Assembly: GCA_037445025.1 (NCBI GenBank)
Contig: JBBILI010000009.1
Location: forward strand, 1 to 64,000
Source: CAIQQQ01 sp037445025
GTDB taxonomy: Bacteria > Pseudomonadota > Alphaproteobacteria > Acetobacterales > Acetobacteraceae
Direction of reading: 5' to 3'
Length of the DNA: 64,000 bases
Shown: in pieces, positions 41,335 through 50,983 of the stretch
How the letters are laid out: every line of letters starts with the position of its first letter
Numbering within the stretch: position 1 is the stretch's first letter
Position numbers and translations under genes: made by a program
The notes under the pieces: model-generated
The model's input: the letters and a program-made list of their open reading frames with translations, nothing else
What the model was told of the DNA's origin: nothing
The model's database searches: none

Positions 41335-42557
41335 CAGGCGGCCTCCGCCAGAACGCCGGTGGCGTCGGATTGGGTGACACGGGCCCGCACCAGCGTGCCG
41401 GGCGGCGCGGTGAGGCGAACCGGGGCGAAGTGCTCGGTGTGGCCTTGCGTGCCGGTTTCGGAGAGCACCGAGACGTGCTGGCCGACCAGGGTTGCGTAGT
41501 AGCGCGCGGCGGCCTGGGCGGAGGCTTCGCGCAGGCGCCCTGCCCGCTCGCGGCGGAGTGCGCGGTCGACGGCGGGCATGCGGGCCGCCGGCGTGCCGGG
41601 GCGCTCGCTGTAGGGAAAGACGTGGAGGAAGGGGATCTCGGCTTCCTCGACCATGGCCAGCGTCTCGGCGAAGAGATCGTCGGTCTCGGTGGGGAAGCCG
41701 GCGATGAGGTCGGCGCCGATGCCGATGCCGGGGCGCAGTTTGCGGGCGCGGGCGATGGCGTCGAGGCCCTGGGCGCGGCTGTGGCGGCGCTTCATGCGCT
41801 TGAGGATGAGGTCGGAGCCGGCCTGCAGCGAGAGGTGCAGATGGGGCATGAGCCGCGGCTCGGTTTCGATCAGGCGCCAGAGATCGGCGTCGATCGCGGC
41901 GGGGTCGATCGAGGAGAGGCGCAGGCGGGGGAGTTCAGGGACCAGGGCCAGGAGGCGGCGGATCATCTGGCCGAGGGTGGGTGCGCCCGGCAGGTCGGGG
42001 CCGTAGGAGGTGACATCAACGCCGGTGAGGACGATTTCGTGGTAGCCGGTGGTGACCAGCGCCCTGACCTGGTCGACGATGGCGCCGATCGGGACGGAGC
42101 GGTTGGGGCCGCGGCCGAAGGGGATGATGCAGAAGGTGCAGCGATGGTCGCAGCCCTGCTGCACCTGCACGAAGGCGCGGGCACGGCCCATGAATTCGGT
42201 GACGAGCTGGGGGGCTGTCTCGCGGGCGAGCATGATGTCCGAGACGGCCGAGCCGGCGCCCGGCGCCCAGCTTTCCGGTTGGAGCTTTTCGACGTTGCCA
42301 AGCACGCGGGTGACGCCGGGCAGGGCGGACCAGGCTTCGGGGGCGATCTGGGCAGCGCAGCCGGTGACGACGATGCGGGCGTCGGGACGTTCGCGGTGGG
42401 CGCGGCGAATGGCTTGGCGGGCCTGGCGTTCGGCTTCGGCGGTGACGGCGCAGGTGTTGACGATGATGGTGTTGTCGAGCGCCTGGGCGTGGCCGCGCAT
42501 CACCTCGCCTTCGTAGGTGTTGAGGCGGCAGCCGAAATTGAGGATCTCGACGGTCAT
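41334..42557 (-). CDS. mtaB: tRNA t6A37 methylthiotransferase MtaB
   Basis: A 407-aa radical-SAM methylthiotransferase that converts t6A37 to ms2t6A37 in tRNA. The N-terminal cluster cysteines are C10 (FGCRLN), C36 (VNTCAVT) and C67 (VTGCAAQ). The radical-SAM cluster is C136-x3-C140-x2-C143 (QGCDHRCTFC). A C-terminal TRAM-like part follows. Starting at MTVEILNFGC (42557) gives a 4-nt ATGA overlap with dapF. It is the middle gene of dapF-mtaB-ftsY. Confidence 0.93.
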   Translation of the reverse strand: MTVEILNFGCRLNTYEGEVMRGHAQALDNTIIVNTCAVTAEAERQARQAIRRAHRERPDARIVVTGCAAQIAPEAWSALPGVTRVLGNVEKLQPESWAPGAGSAVSDIMLARETAPQLVTEFMGRARAFVQVQQGCDHRCTFCIIPFGRGPNRSVPIGAIVDQVRALVTTGYHEIVLTGVDVTSYGPDLPGAPTLGQMIRRLLALVPELPRLRLSSIDPAAIDADLWRLIETEPRLMPHLHLSLQAGSDLILKRMKRRHSRAQGLDAIARARKLRPGIGIGADLIAGFPTETDDLFAETLAMVEEAEIPFLHVFPYSERPGTPAARMPAVDRALRRERAGRLREASAQAAARYYATLVGQHVSVLSETGTQGHTEHFAPVRLTAPPGTLVRARVTQSDATGVLAEAA

Positions 42558-43378
42558 GACAGGGTCATCTGGCCGGTGAAGACGGTGGTGGCGGGGCCGG
42601 TCATCAGCACGTGGCCGTCTTCGCGCCAGGACATGTCGAGCTCGCCGCCGTCGACGATGACGTGGGCGCGCCGGCCGGTGAGGCCGCGGCGGGCGGCGTT
42701 GACCATGGCGGCGCAGGCGCCGGAGCCGCAGGCCAGGGTGAGGCCGGCGGCGCGTTCCCACACGCGCAGGCGGAAACGGTCATGGGCGAGGATCTGCACG
42801 AAGCCGATATTGGCACGGTTCGGGAACATGGCGGCGTGTTCGAGGGCGGGGCCGATGGAGGGGATGTCGATGGTTTCAAGGTCTTCGACGAAGAAGGTGG
42901 CGTGGGGGTTGCCCATGGAGACCGCGGCGGGGTTGGCAACGCCTTGGGCGGTCATGTCGAGGCAGAGCGTGTCGGCTTCGGCGGCGAGCGGGATATCGGC
43001 CCAGCCGAGACGGGCGGGGCCCATGTCGACCTCGATGCGGCCGTCCTCCAGCACGCGGGCGGGGAGCAGGCCCGAGATGGTCTGGATGGTGAACACGCGG
43101 GTGCCGCTCTCGCGGGCCAGCAGATCGACCACGCAGCGCGTGGCGTTGCCGCAGGCGCCGGCTTCGGAGCCATCGGGGTTGCGGATGCGCATGAACACAT
43201 CGGCGGCGTGGGCAACGGGCGGACGTTCGAGGCTGATGAGCTGGTCGCAGCCGATGCCGCGGTTGCGGTCGGCGATCAGGATGGCCTGTTCGGTGGTGAG
43301 GCCAAGCGGCGCGGCGCGTTCGTCGAGGATGACGAAATCGTTGGCGCAGCCGTGCATCTTGATGAAGTCGATGACCAT
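42554..43378 (-). CDS. dapF: Diaminopimelate epimerase
   Basis: A 274-aa enzyme converting LL- to meso-diaminopimelate for lysine and murein. The two catalytic cysteines lie in ACGNATRC (C76) and LACGSGACA (C217). KMHGCANDFVILDE is the N-terminal signature. ATG 43378 is chosen (MVIDFIKMHG); an upstream frame with other starts lacks conservation. It is divergent from the amidohydrolase at 43492. Confidence 0.95.
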   Translation of the reverse strand: MVIDFIKMHGCANDFVILDERAAPLGLTTEQAILIADRNRGIGCDQLISLERPPVAHAADVFMRIRNPDGSEAGACGNATRCVVDLLARESGTRVFTIQTISGLLPARVLEDGRIEVDMGPARLGWADIPLAAEADTLCLDMTAQGVANPAAVSMGNPHATFFVEDLETIDIPSIGPALEHAAMFPNRANIGFVQILAHDRFRLRVWERAAGLTLACGSGACAAMVNAARRGLTGRRAHVIVDGGELDMSWREDGHVLMTGPATTVFTGQMTLS

Positions 43379-43491
43379 GATGCGGTTATATGGGCGCGAA
43401 GCCGGGGGACAAAGCGTCGTCATTGCATGGTAGCGTCACGGCGCGGAACCGGCCCGTCATCATGAGGCCGGATGCAAGCGGAGATCCTGAA

Positions 43492-44577
43492 ATGTCGACA
43501 CGCCGTTCGTTTCTGGCCGGACTCACCTTCTGCTCCTGCGGCCTGCTGCAGGCGGCCCGGGCGCAGACCGCTGCCCGCTCCACCTTGCCGGTGACCGTGG
43601 CGGGCAAGGCGGTGCGGACCGTGGACATGCATGCGCATTGCTATTTCCAGGACGCGATCGACCTGATGGGCAGCGAGGCGAAGAGCGTGCTGCCGCCGGT
43701 GAAGGGGGTGCCTGAGCATTTCCTGGCCCAGCCCGACCGCCTGGCCGAGCGCCTGGCTGCGATGGACGCGATGGGGATCGACATGGAGGTGCTGTCGATC
43801 AACCCGTTTTGGTACGGAAAGGACCGCGAGACCGCGGCGAAGATCGTGGCGCTGCAGAATGCGCAGTTCGCAGCGCTGCATGCCGCACATCCCACGCGGT
43901 TCCAGGCCTATGCATCGCTTACGATGCAGTTTCCCGAGCTTGCGGTGCAGCAGCTTGAGATGGCGATGCGCGAGCAGGGGCTGGTGGGCGCTGCGATCGG
44001 CGGCAGCGTGATGGGGGAGAGTTTCTCCAGCCAGCGCTTCGCGCCGGTGCTGGCCAAGGCGGAAGAGCTCGGCGCGATCCTGTTCATCCATCCGCAGACG
44101 CAGCCGGAGCTGGCGAAGCGCTATGCCGGCAATGGGTGGCTGTCCAACACCATCGGCAATCCGCTCGACACGACCATCGCGCTGCAGAAGCTGATCTTTG
44201 ACGGCGCGCTGGACCGGTTTCCGAAGCTCAAGATCCTGGCGGCGCATGGCGGCGGGTATCTGCCGTCCTATGCCGTGCGGTCGGATCACGCTTGTTTCGT
44301 GTCGCCGCAGAACTGCAATCCCGCGATCCGGCTGGCGAAGCAGCCGAGCGAATATCTCAACCAGCTGTATTTCGATGCGATGGTGTTCTCGCCCGAAGGG
44401 CTGCGGCATCTGGTGGCGCAGGTGGGGGCGAGCCAGGTGGTGCTGGGGACGGATCACCCGATTCCGTGGGAGCTGCACCCGGTGGCGCACGTGTTCGCGA
44501 CGAAGACGCTCAGCGACGAAGAGCGTGTGGCGATTCTGGGCGGCAATGCGGCGCGGCTGATGACGATGGCGGGATAG
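43492..44577 (+). CDS. Tat-exported amidohydrolase (ACMSD-like family)
   Basis: A 361-aa protein. The N-terminus MSTRRSFLAGLTFCSCG has a twin-arginine signal (STRRSFLAG) with cleavage near ARAQ. The amidohydrolase-2 metal site begins HAHCYF after the export signal, FIHPQTQ and ILAAHGGGYLP follow, and LGTDHPIPWE carries the late aspartate. Family members decarboxylate or hydrolyse aromatic acids and lactones. Export of a folded metalloprotein is suggested, so the substrate may be periplasmic. It faces dapF divergently. Confidence 0.82.
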   Translation: MSTRRSFLAGLTFCSCGLLQAARAQTAARSTLPVTVAGKAVRTVDMHAHCYFQDAIDLMGSEAKSVLPPVKGVPEHFLAQPDRLAERLAAMDAMGIDMEVLSINPFWYGKDRETAAKIVALQNAQFAALHAAHPTRFQAYASLTMQFPELAVQQLEMAMREQGLVGAAIGGSVMGESFSSQRFAPVLAKAEELGAILFIHPQTQPELAKRYAGNGWLSNTIGNPLDTTIALQKLIFDGALDRFPKLKILAAHGGGYLPSYAVRSDHACFVSPQNCNPAIRLAKQPSEYLNQLYFDAMVFSPEGLRHLVAQVGASQVVLGTDHPIPWELHPVAHVFATKTLSDEERVAILGGNAARLMTMAG

Positions 44578-44613
44578 AGCAGGCGCCGGATCGGCTTGCG
44601 GCTTGTCCGGTCG

Positions 44614-46158
44614 CTACGCCAGGGACTGGACGACCCGGGCGATGACGCCTGGCCAGTCGCCGCGCGTGGTCTGGCGGAACAGGCGGGCGGAGGGGTACCA
44701 GGGGCTGTCATCGCGGTGGCGCAGCCAGCGCCAGTCGGCGGCGTGGGGCAGCAGGATCCAGGTGGGGCGGCCGAGGCTGGCGGCGAGATGGGCGCCGGCG
44801 GTGTCGACGGTGATGACCAGGTCCATCAGGCTGGCCAGGGCCGCGGTGTCGGCGAAGTCCTGCAGGTCATGGGCGGTGACGCCGGCAAGCTCGGTGCGGT
44901 CGGTGGCAGGCTGGAGCAGGTGGAATTCGGCGTTCTGCGCCAGCAGCGGCGCCAGATGGCCGGCCGGCAGGGAGCGCTGGGCGTCGTCGCTGTGGCCGGG
45001 GTCGCCGGAGATGACGAGGCCGATCCGCCTGCCTGACCTGGGACCGAGGCGGTGGCGCCAGGCGGCGACACGCTGCGGGTCGGCGGCGAGGGCCACCTTG
45101 GGAATGCTGTGCAGCGTGGTAGCGAAGCGCTGCGGCAGGCTCAGCAGCGGGCAGTGCCAGGTGCAGCCGGCCTCGTCACCGAGCGGGACGGTTTCGGCCA
45201 GCGGGCGCAGCAGCGCCACCAGGGCGGGCTGCACCGCCAGCACCGGCGTGGCGCCATGGCGGGCGAACAGGGGGGCGTAGCGGGCGAACTGGATGGTGTC
45301 GCCGAAGCCCTGCTCGGCGGTCAGCAGGATGCGCGCGCCGGCGATGGCCTCGCCGCGCCAGCAGGGCAGCCGGCTGGTGGCGTGCTCGGCGGCGAAGCGC
45401 GGGTCGTCCCAGCGGCTTTCATACGCGTCCCAGCCGACGGCGAGCTCGCCTTGGCCGAGCCGCGCCATGGCGAGGCCGAACACCGCCTGGCGCAAGCTGG
45501 GCGCGAGGCCGATGGCGTGCTCGAACCAGGCGGCGGCCTCCTCCAGCCGGTCCTGCGCCAGCAGGGCGCCGCCGAGGTTGTTGGCGGCCTCGGCATAGTC
45601 GGGCAGCGCCTCCAGCACCTTGCGCAGCCAGGCTTCCGCCTCGGCGGGGCGGTGCAGCGCGAGCAGGGCGGAGGCGATGTTGTTCTGCGTGCCCCAGGAG
45701 TGCGGCAGGACCGCGTGGGCGAGCTGATATTGGGCCAGCGCCTCCTCGGCCCGGTTGAGCACCATCAGCGCGTTGCCGAGATTGTTCAGCGCGCCGGCAT
45801 GGTCGGGCTGCTGGCGCAGGGCGGCGCGATAGGCGGGCTCGGCTTCGGCGGCGCGTTCCAGGCGCATCAGCGCGTTGCCGAGACCTGCGAGCAGTTCGGC
45901 ATGCGCGGGGGCCAGGCGCAGGCCCTGGCGATACAGCGCGAGCGCGGCCGCGGGGTCGCCGCGTTCGGCGAGGGCGTGGGCGAGCTGGGTGTGCGCCGCG
46001 ACATGGTCCGGGTCCAGGCGCAGCGCCTCGCGCAGGCTGGCCATCGCCTCGTCATGTTCCAGGGCCTGCCACAGCGCGGTGGCGAGGCCGCAATGCAGGG
46101 CGGCATCGCCCGGCCGCGCCGCGACCGCCGCCCGCCACGCCGCGACGGGATCGGTCAT
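44614..46158 (-). CDS. TPR-repeat protein with glycosyltransferase-9-like C-terminus
   Basis: A 514-aa protein. Residues about 15-225 hold six or more tetratricopeptide units (e.g. LHCGLATALWQALEHDEAMA, AGALNNLGNALMVLNRAEEA). From about 260 it has a GT-B-like region: LLTAEQGFGDTIQFARYAPL, HLLQPATD and DLVITVDTAGAHLAASLGRP. This TPR plus glycosyltransferase-family-9-like layout is common in polysaccharide or O-linked glycosylation proteins. It is the last gene of the nitronate monooxygenase–SDR–TPR run. Confidence 0.82.
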   Translation of the reverse strand: MTDPVAAWRAAVAARPGDAALHCGLATALWQALEHDEAMASLREALRLDPDHVAAHTQLAHALAERGDPAAALALYRQGLRLAPAHAELLAGLGNALMRLERAAEAEPAYRAALRQQPDHAGALNNLGNALMVLNRAEEALAQYQLAHAVLPHSWGTQNNIASALLALHRPAEAEAWLRKVLEALPDYAEAANNLGGALLAQDRLEEAAAWFEHAIGLAPSLRQAVFGLAMARLGQGELAVGWDAYESRWDDPRFAAEHATSRLPCWRGEAIAGARILLTAEQGFGDTIQFARYAPLFARHGATPVLAVQPALVALLRPLAETVPLGDEAGCTWHCPLLSLPQRFATTLHSIPKVALAADPQRVAAWRHRLGPRSGRRIGLVISGDPGHSDDAQRSLPAGHLAPLLAQNAEFHLLQPATDRTELAGVTAHDLQDFADTAALASLMDLVITVDTAGAHLAASLGRPTWILLPHAADWRWLRHRDDSPWYPSARLFRQTTRGDWPGVIARVVQSLA

Positions 46159-46168
46159 GGCGGGCTCC

Positions 46169-46930
46169 TCAATACGCGGTGAAGCCGTCGTCGGCGGTGA
46201 TGATGGCGCCGTTGATGAAGCGGGCCGGCTCGCCGGCGCACAGCAGCAGCAGCAGACCGTCGAGGTCACGCGGCTCGCCCATGCGCTGGCGCGGCAGGCT
46301 GGCGAGGAGTTTCTTGCCGCCGGCGGTGTCGATGAAGTCCGCACTGATCTCGGTGGCGATGTAGCCGGGGCAGATGGCGTTGGTGTTGATGCCGTGGCGG
46401 CCCCATTCGCGGGCCATCGAGCGGGTCATCTGCACCATGGCGGCCTTGGACATGGAGTAGGTGCCGAGCTGGCCCAGCGCGCGCAGGCCGGCGATGGAGG
46501 CGATGTTGACGATGCGGCCTTCCAGCCGGTGCGCCATCATCTGCTTCGCCGCCGCCTGGGCGGTGAAGAAGGCGCCTTTGAGGTTGGTGTCCATCAGCCG
46601 GTCGTAGTCTTCCTCGGTGACGTCCTCGAGGCGGGACTGGCGGGAGATGCCGGCGTTGTTGACGAGGATGGAGACGGGTCCGAGGCGGTCTTCGGTTGCG
46701 GCCATCGCCTCGCGGATGGAGGCGACGGAGCCGACGTCGAGCGGCAGGGTGATCGCTTCGGCGCCGTCGGCGCGCAGTTCGGCGGCGAGCGCCACCAGCC
46801 GGTCCTCGCGGCGCGCGGCCATGGCGATGCGGGCACCGGCGGCGGCGAGCACGCGGGCGAAGCGGGCGCCGAGACCGGAGCTGGCGCCGGTGACGAAGGC
46901 GACGCGGCCGGCGATGCCTGACTCGCTCAT
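46169..46930 (-). CDS. Short-chain dehydrogenase/reductase
   Basis: A 253-aa classical SDR. The cofactor motif is TGASSGLG, followed by NNAG, catalytic S in NIASIAG and Y-x3-K in YSMSKAA. The C-terminus ITADDGFTAY is typical of beta-ketoacyl-reductase-like members. The substrate is unknown. The start MSESGIAGRV at 46930 gives an arginine-rich basic cofactor pocket (ARREDR), suggesting NADPH. It lies 22 nt after the upstream nitronate monooxygenase. Confidence 0.88.
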   Translation of the reverse strand: MSESGIAGRVAFVTGASSGLGARFARVLAAAGARIAMAARREDRLVALAAELRADGAEAITLPLDVGSVASIREAMAATEDRLGPVSILVNNAGISRQSRLEDVTEEDYDRLMDTNLKGAFFTAQAAAKQMMAHRLEGRIVNIASIAGLRALGQLGTYSMSKAAMVQMTRSMAREWGRHGINTNAICPGYIATEISADFIDTAGGKKLLASLPRQRMGEPRDLDGLLLLLCAGEPARFINGAIITADDGFTAY

Positions 46931-46952
46931 GGCGCGATCCTCGCGCGGGCGC

Positions 46953-47903
46953 TCATGCCGCCAATCTCGCACGGGCCTGCCGGTATTCGCGGGCCAGGCG
47001 ATCGACCAGGGTGGCGGCCGGGACGGTCTCGGTGATGGCGCCGATGCCCTGGCCGGAGCCCCACACGTCCTTCCAGGCCTTGGTGCTGCCGTCGCGGAAA
47101 TTCATCTTCGATACGTCTCCATCGGGCAGGTTGTCAGGGTCGAGGCCGGCGCGCACCAGGCTGGGGCGGAGATAGTTGCCGTACACGCCGGTGATGAGGT
47201 TGGTGTAGACGATGTCGGCGGCAGCGCTCTGGGTGATCATGGTCTTGTAGTCCGGCGCGGCGTTGGCTTCGTCGGTGGCGATGAAGGCGGAGCCGATATA
47301 GGCGAGATCGGCGCCCATCGCCTGGGCGGCGAGCACCGCGCTGCCGGTGGCGATGGCGCCGGACAGGGCCAGCGGGCCGTCGAACCAGGCGCGGATCTCC
47401 TGGATCAGGGCGAAGGGGGAGAGGGTTCCGGCATGGCCGCCGGCACCGGCGGCGACCGCGATGAGGCCGTCGGCGCCCTTCTCGATCGCCTTGCGGGCGA
47501 ACTGGTTGGTGATGACGTCGTGCAGCACGATGCCGCCATAGGAATGCGCGGCCTCGTTCACCTCGGGCCGGGCGCCGAGCGAGGTGATCAGCAGCGGCAC
47601 CTCGTATTTCACGCAGACCTCGATGTCGTGCATCAGGCGCTCGTTGGAGCGGTGGACGATCTGGTTGACGGCGAACGGGGCGGCGGGGCGGTCGGGGTGT
47701 TTGGCGTCGTGCTCGGCAAGCTCGCCCTTGATGCGCGTCAGCCACTCCGCCAGCACCGGGGCGGGGCGGGCGTTCAACGCCGGAAAACTGCCGACGATGC
47801 CGGCCTTGCACTGGGCGATCACGAGGTCGGGGTTGGAGATGATGAACAGCGGCGAGCCGATCACCGGCAGCCGCAGACACTGCAGGAGGGGAGGCAGGGA
47901 CAT
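46953..47903 (-). CDS. Nitronate monooxygenase
   Basis: A 316-aa FMN protein of the NMO family (TIM barrel). Conserved stretches are RLPVIGSPLFIISNPDLV at the N-terminus, AVAAGAGGHAGTLSPFAL with the FMN-site histidine, and GADLAYIGSAFIATDEA. It oxidises propionate-3-nitronate or alkyl nitronates, or acts as a quinone-type reductase in some branches. It begins the three-gene minus-strand run and is divergent from the acyl-CoA ligase gene. Confidence 0.9.
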   Translation of the reverse strand: MSLPPLLQCLRLPVIGSPLFIISNPDLVIAQCKAGIVGSFPALNARPAPVLAEWLTRIKGELAEHDAKHPDRPAAPFAVNQIVHRSNERLMHDIEVCVKYEVPLLITSLGARPEVNEAAHSYGGIVLHDVITNQFARKAIEKGADGLIAVAAGAGGHAGTLSPFALIQEIRAWFDGPLALSGAIATGSAVLAAQAMGADLAYIGSAFIATDEANAAPDYKTMITQSAAADIVYTNLITGVYGNYLRPSLVRAGLDPDNLPDGDVSKMNFRDGSTKAWKDVWGSGQGIGAITETVPAATLVDRLAREYRQARARLAA

Positions 47904-48037
47904 CGTTCGCTCCGGAGTCTTGTGGCCCGCACGCTGCCACGGCGCGGTTCCCCCACCAAGATGGGAATTGACCCGGGCGCGGCGCCCGCTTCAAGGTGGC
48001 CGCAAGAGCGCAAGCGCCGCAACGTCCAGCGAGTTCC

Positions 48038-49636
48038 ATGACACGTCCGTATCCCTGGGAAGCGATCTATCCGCCCGGCATCGACTGGGGGGCCGAAATC
48101 GTGACCACCACGCTGACGGCGCTGCTGGAGCGCAGCGCAGCGCGGTTCGGCGCGGCGCCGGCGCTGCGCTACCGCGCCGCCCGGCTCAGCTATGCGGCGC
48201 TGCACCACCGTGTGCACCGGCTGGCGGCCGGGCTGATCGCCGAGGGGCTACAGCCGGGGCAGCGCGTCGGGCTGCTGATGGTCAATTCGCCGTATCACCC
48301 GATCGCCTTCTTCGCGGTGCTGCGGGCCGGCGGCGTGGTGGTGCATCTCACCCCGCTCGATCCGCCGCGGGCGCTCGCGCGCAAGCTGCAGGACAGCGGG
48401 GCGGACTGGGTGATCAGCCAGGATGTCGCGCCGGTGCTGGGCACGGCGCAGCGCCTGCTGGAGGGCGGCGGGTGCCGGCGTCTGTTCCTGGGGCGGGATG
48501 CGGCGTGGGAGGATGGCGGGGCCTCGGGCCTGCCGGACGCACCTCCCCTGCCCTGCTGGCCCGTGCTGCGGCCGGATGACGTGGCGCTGCTGCAGTACAC
48601 CGGCGGCACCACCGGCGTACCGAAGGCGGCGATGCTGAGCCATGCCAATCTGACCGCGGCGGTGGCGATCGGCACGGTGTGGACCTCGGGGCTCGGCATG
48701 CAGCTTACCCCCAGCGACCGCATGATCGGCGTGCTGCCGCTGTTCCATATCTACGCGCTGACCTCGGTGCTGCTGCGCGGCCTGGCCGGGGGTGCGGAGA
48801 TTCTGCTGATGCCGCGTTTCGAGGCGGCCGCGGTGGTGGCGGCGATCGAGACCGACCGGGCGACCACGTTTCACGGCGTGCCGACGATGTGGACGGCGAT
48901 GGCGAATTTTCCCGGCATCGAGACGCGCGATCTGTCCAGCCTGCGCATCGCCTTCTCGGGCGGCGCACCGATGCCGATGGAGATCGTCAACCGGATCGCG
49001 GCGCTGACCGGCCACAGGCTCGGCGGCGGGTGGGGGATGACCGAGACCGCGCCGGTGGGCACGGTGCTGATCCCCGGGCGGGACTACGGGCAGGGCGAGA
49101 TCGGCGTGCCGCAGCCCGGCATCGTGATGCGGGTGGTGGATCTGGACGATCCCACCCGGGTGGTGCCGCCGGGAAGCACCGGGGAGATCGCCATTCGCGG
49201 CCCCAATGTGACGCGCGGCTACTGGAATCGGCCGGAGGAGAACGCGCAGGCGTTCGCGGACGGGTTCTTTCTGACCGGCGATGTCGGCCATATGACGCCG
49301 GACGGGCGGTTCTTTCTGATCGACCGGAAGAAGGATCTGATCCTGTCCGGCGGGTTCAACGTCTATCCCCGCATGATCGAGGATGCGATCTATGAGCATC
49401 CCGATGTGGTGGAGGCCGCCGTGGTGGGGGTGCCGGACGCGTATCGCGGCCAGTCCGCCAAGGCGTTCGTGGTGCTGCGGCCCGGGGCCACGATGACGCT
49501 GGAGGCGTTGAAGGCGTTTCTGGCCGAACGTGTCGGGCGGCATGAAATTCCGACCGCGCTTGAAATTCGCGAGACCCTGCCGAAAACACCCGTGGGCAAG
49601 CTGTCTCGCCGCGCCCTGCTTGAACCGACCTCCTGA
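48038..49636 (+). CDS. Acyl-CoA synthetase (AMP-forming)
   Basis: A 532-aa adenylate-forming ligase. The phosphate loop is YTGGTTGVPKAAM. GGWGMTETAPVG, the aspartate motif FFLTGDVGHM and the catalytic lysine region (LPKTPVGKLSRRALL) are also present. It activates a fatty or aromatic acid to its CoA thioester. It starts a plus-strand operon with acyl-CoA dehydrogenases, so the acid is probably degraded by beta-oxidation. The substrate is unknown. The start is MTRPYPWEAIYPP. Confidence 0.9.
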   Translation: MTRPYPWEAIYPPGIDWGAEIVTTTLTALLERSAARFGAAPALRYRAARLSYAALHHRVHRLAAGLIAEGLQPGQRVGLLMVNSPYHPIAFFAVLRAGGVVVHLTPLDPPRALARKLQDSGADWVISQDVAPVLGTAQRLLEGGGCRRLFLGRDAAWEDGGASGLPDAPPLPCWPVLRPDDVALLQYTGGTTGVPKAAMLSHANLTAAVAIGTVWTSGLGMQLTPSDRMIGVLPLFHIYALTSVLLRGLAGGAEILLMPRFEAAAVVAAIETDRATTFHGVPTMWTAMANFPGIETRDLSSLRIAFSGGAPMPMEIVNRIAALTGHRLGGGWGMTETAPVGTVLIPGRDYGQGEIGVPQPGIVMRVVDLDDPTRVVPPGSTGEIAIRGPNVTRGYWNRPEENAQAFADGFFLTGDVGHMTPDGRFFLIDRKKDLILSGGFNVYPRMIEDAIYEHPDVVEAAVVGVPDAYRGQSAKAFVVLRPGATMTLEALKAFLAERVGRHEIPTALEIRETLPKTPVGKLSRRALLEPTS

Positions 49637-49646
49637 GGAACACGCC

Positions 49647-50834
49647 ATGGATCTGCGCTTCACCCCGGACGAGCTGGCGTTTCGCGCCGAGCTGCGGGAC
49701 TTCTTCCACACCGCCATTCCAGAGCGCATCCGCCGCAAGCTGCGCGAGGGGCTGCACCAGACGAAAGACGAACAGGTTGAGGCGCAGCGGATTCTCAACG
49801 CGCGCGGCCTGGCCGTGCCGCATTGGCCGGTGGAATGGGGCGGGCAGAACTGGACGGCGGTGCAGACCTATATCTATCTCGACGAGCTGCAGTCCGCCTC
49901 CGTGCCTTCCCCGCTGCCGTTCAACTGCTCGATGGTGGGGCCGGTGATCGCGGAGTTCGGAAGCGGGGCCCAGAAGGAGCGGTTTCTGGCGCGGGCGGCC
50001 AATCTCGATGATTGGTGGTGCCAGGGGTTCTCGGAGCCGGGGGCGGGCTCCGATCTCGCCTCGCTGCGCACCACCGCCAAGCTGGTGGATGGCAACTGGG
50101 TGATCAACGGGCAGAAGACCTGGACCACGCTGGCGCAGCATGCCGACTGGATCTTTGTGCTGGCACGCACCGACATGACGGTGAAGAAGCAGGAGGGGAT
50201 TTCGTTCATTCTCGTCGATATGGCGACGCCGGGGATCACGGTGCGGCCGATCCAGACGATCGATGGCGGGCGGGAGGTGAACGAGGTGTGGTTCGACGAG
50301 GTTGTTGTTCCTGCCGAGAACCTGGTCGGCCAGGTGAACAAGGGGTGGGATTACGCGAAGTTTCTGCTGGGCAACGAGCGGACGGGCATCGCGCGGATCG
50401 GCATCTCCAAGGCGCGGCTGAAGCGGGTGCGGGAGCTGGCGGCGCAGGAGGGGCTGATCGGCGATGTGAAGTTCCGTGAGAAGCTGGCCCATGTGGAGAT
50501 CGAGCTGAAGGCGCTGGAGATGACGCAGCTGCGTGTGGTGGCGCAGGAGAAGTATCTGCCGCGCGGAAAACCCAATCCGATGAGCTCGGTGCTCAAGATC
50601 AAGGGCAGCGAGCTGCAGCAGGCCACCACGGAACTTCTGATGGATGTGATGGGGCCTTATGTGGCGCCGTTCTTCACCGAGGAGGAACTGGAAGGGCGCA
50701 ACGAGCCGGGGATCGGGCCGGAAGACGCGGCGACGGCGGCGCCGATGTATTTCAATATGCGCAAGGTTTCGATCTATGGCGGATCGAACGAGATCCAGCG
50801 GAATATTTTGGCGAAGGCGCTTTTGGGATTTTAG
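49647..50834 (+). CDS. Acyl-CoA dehydrogenase, first of an adjacent pair
   Basis: A 395-aa FAD enzyme of the acyl-CoA dehydrogenase family. FSEPGAGSDLASLRT binds FAD and substrate; the C-terminal KVSIYGGSNEIQRNILAK ends the family domain. The usual catalytic Glu of the YEGT motif is Gly here (YGGS), a feature of branches in which the base is elsewhere or in a partner subunit. It starts 10 nt after the ligase. Its stop TAG at 50832-50834 is within repeat sequence. Confidence 0.9.
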   Translation: MDLRFTPDELAFRAELRDFFHTAIPERIRRKLREGLHQTKDEQVEAQRILNARGLAVPHWPVEWGGQNWTAVQTYIYLDELQSASVPSPLPFNCSMVGPVIAEFGSGAQKERFLARAANLDDWWCQGFSEPGAGSDLASLRTTAKLVDGNWVINGQKTWTTLAQHADWIFVLARTDMTVKKQEGISFILVDMATPGITVRPIQTIDGGREVNEVWFDEVVVPAENLVGQVNKGWDYAKFLLGNERTGIARIGISKARLKRVRELAAQEGLIGDVKFREKLAHVEIELKALEMTQLRVVAQEKYLPRGKPNPMSSVLKIKGSELQQATTELLMDVMGPYVAPFFTEEELEGRNEPGIGPEDAATAAPMYFNMRKVSIYGGSNEIQRNILAKALLGF

Positions 50835-50970
50835 TTTTTTTTTGAAAAAAAATAACTAAAAAAACTATCCTCTGGCTGACGCCCTCCTCCGGAGAGAGGT
50901 CCGCTCCAACGGATGAAAGTCTTTTTGCTTCTTTTTCTTCAGAAAAAGAAGGTCTTTTTCCTTCTCTTTT
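50835..50970. repeat. Composite hairpin repeat, copy 10 (inside operon)
   Basis: A degenerate GGTTC-type hairpin at about 50833-50867, a core at 50873-50911 (TGGCTGACGCCC ... CTCCGGAGAGAGG) and a GCTTC hairpin at 50927-50952 with longer arms. It lies between two same-strand acyl-CoA dehydrogenase genes, in place of the short spacing seen in neighbouring operons. Confidence 0.88.
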
Positions 50971-50983
50971 ATGGGTATCGTTC

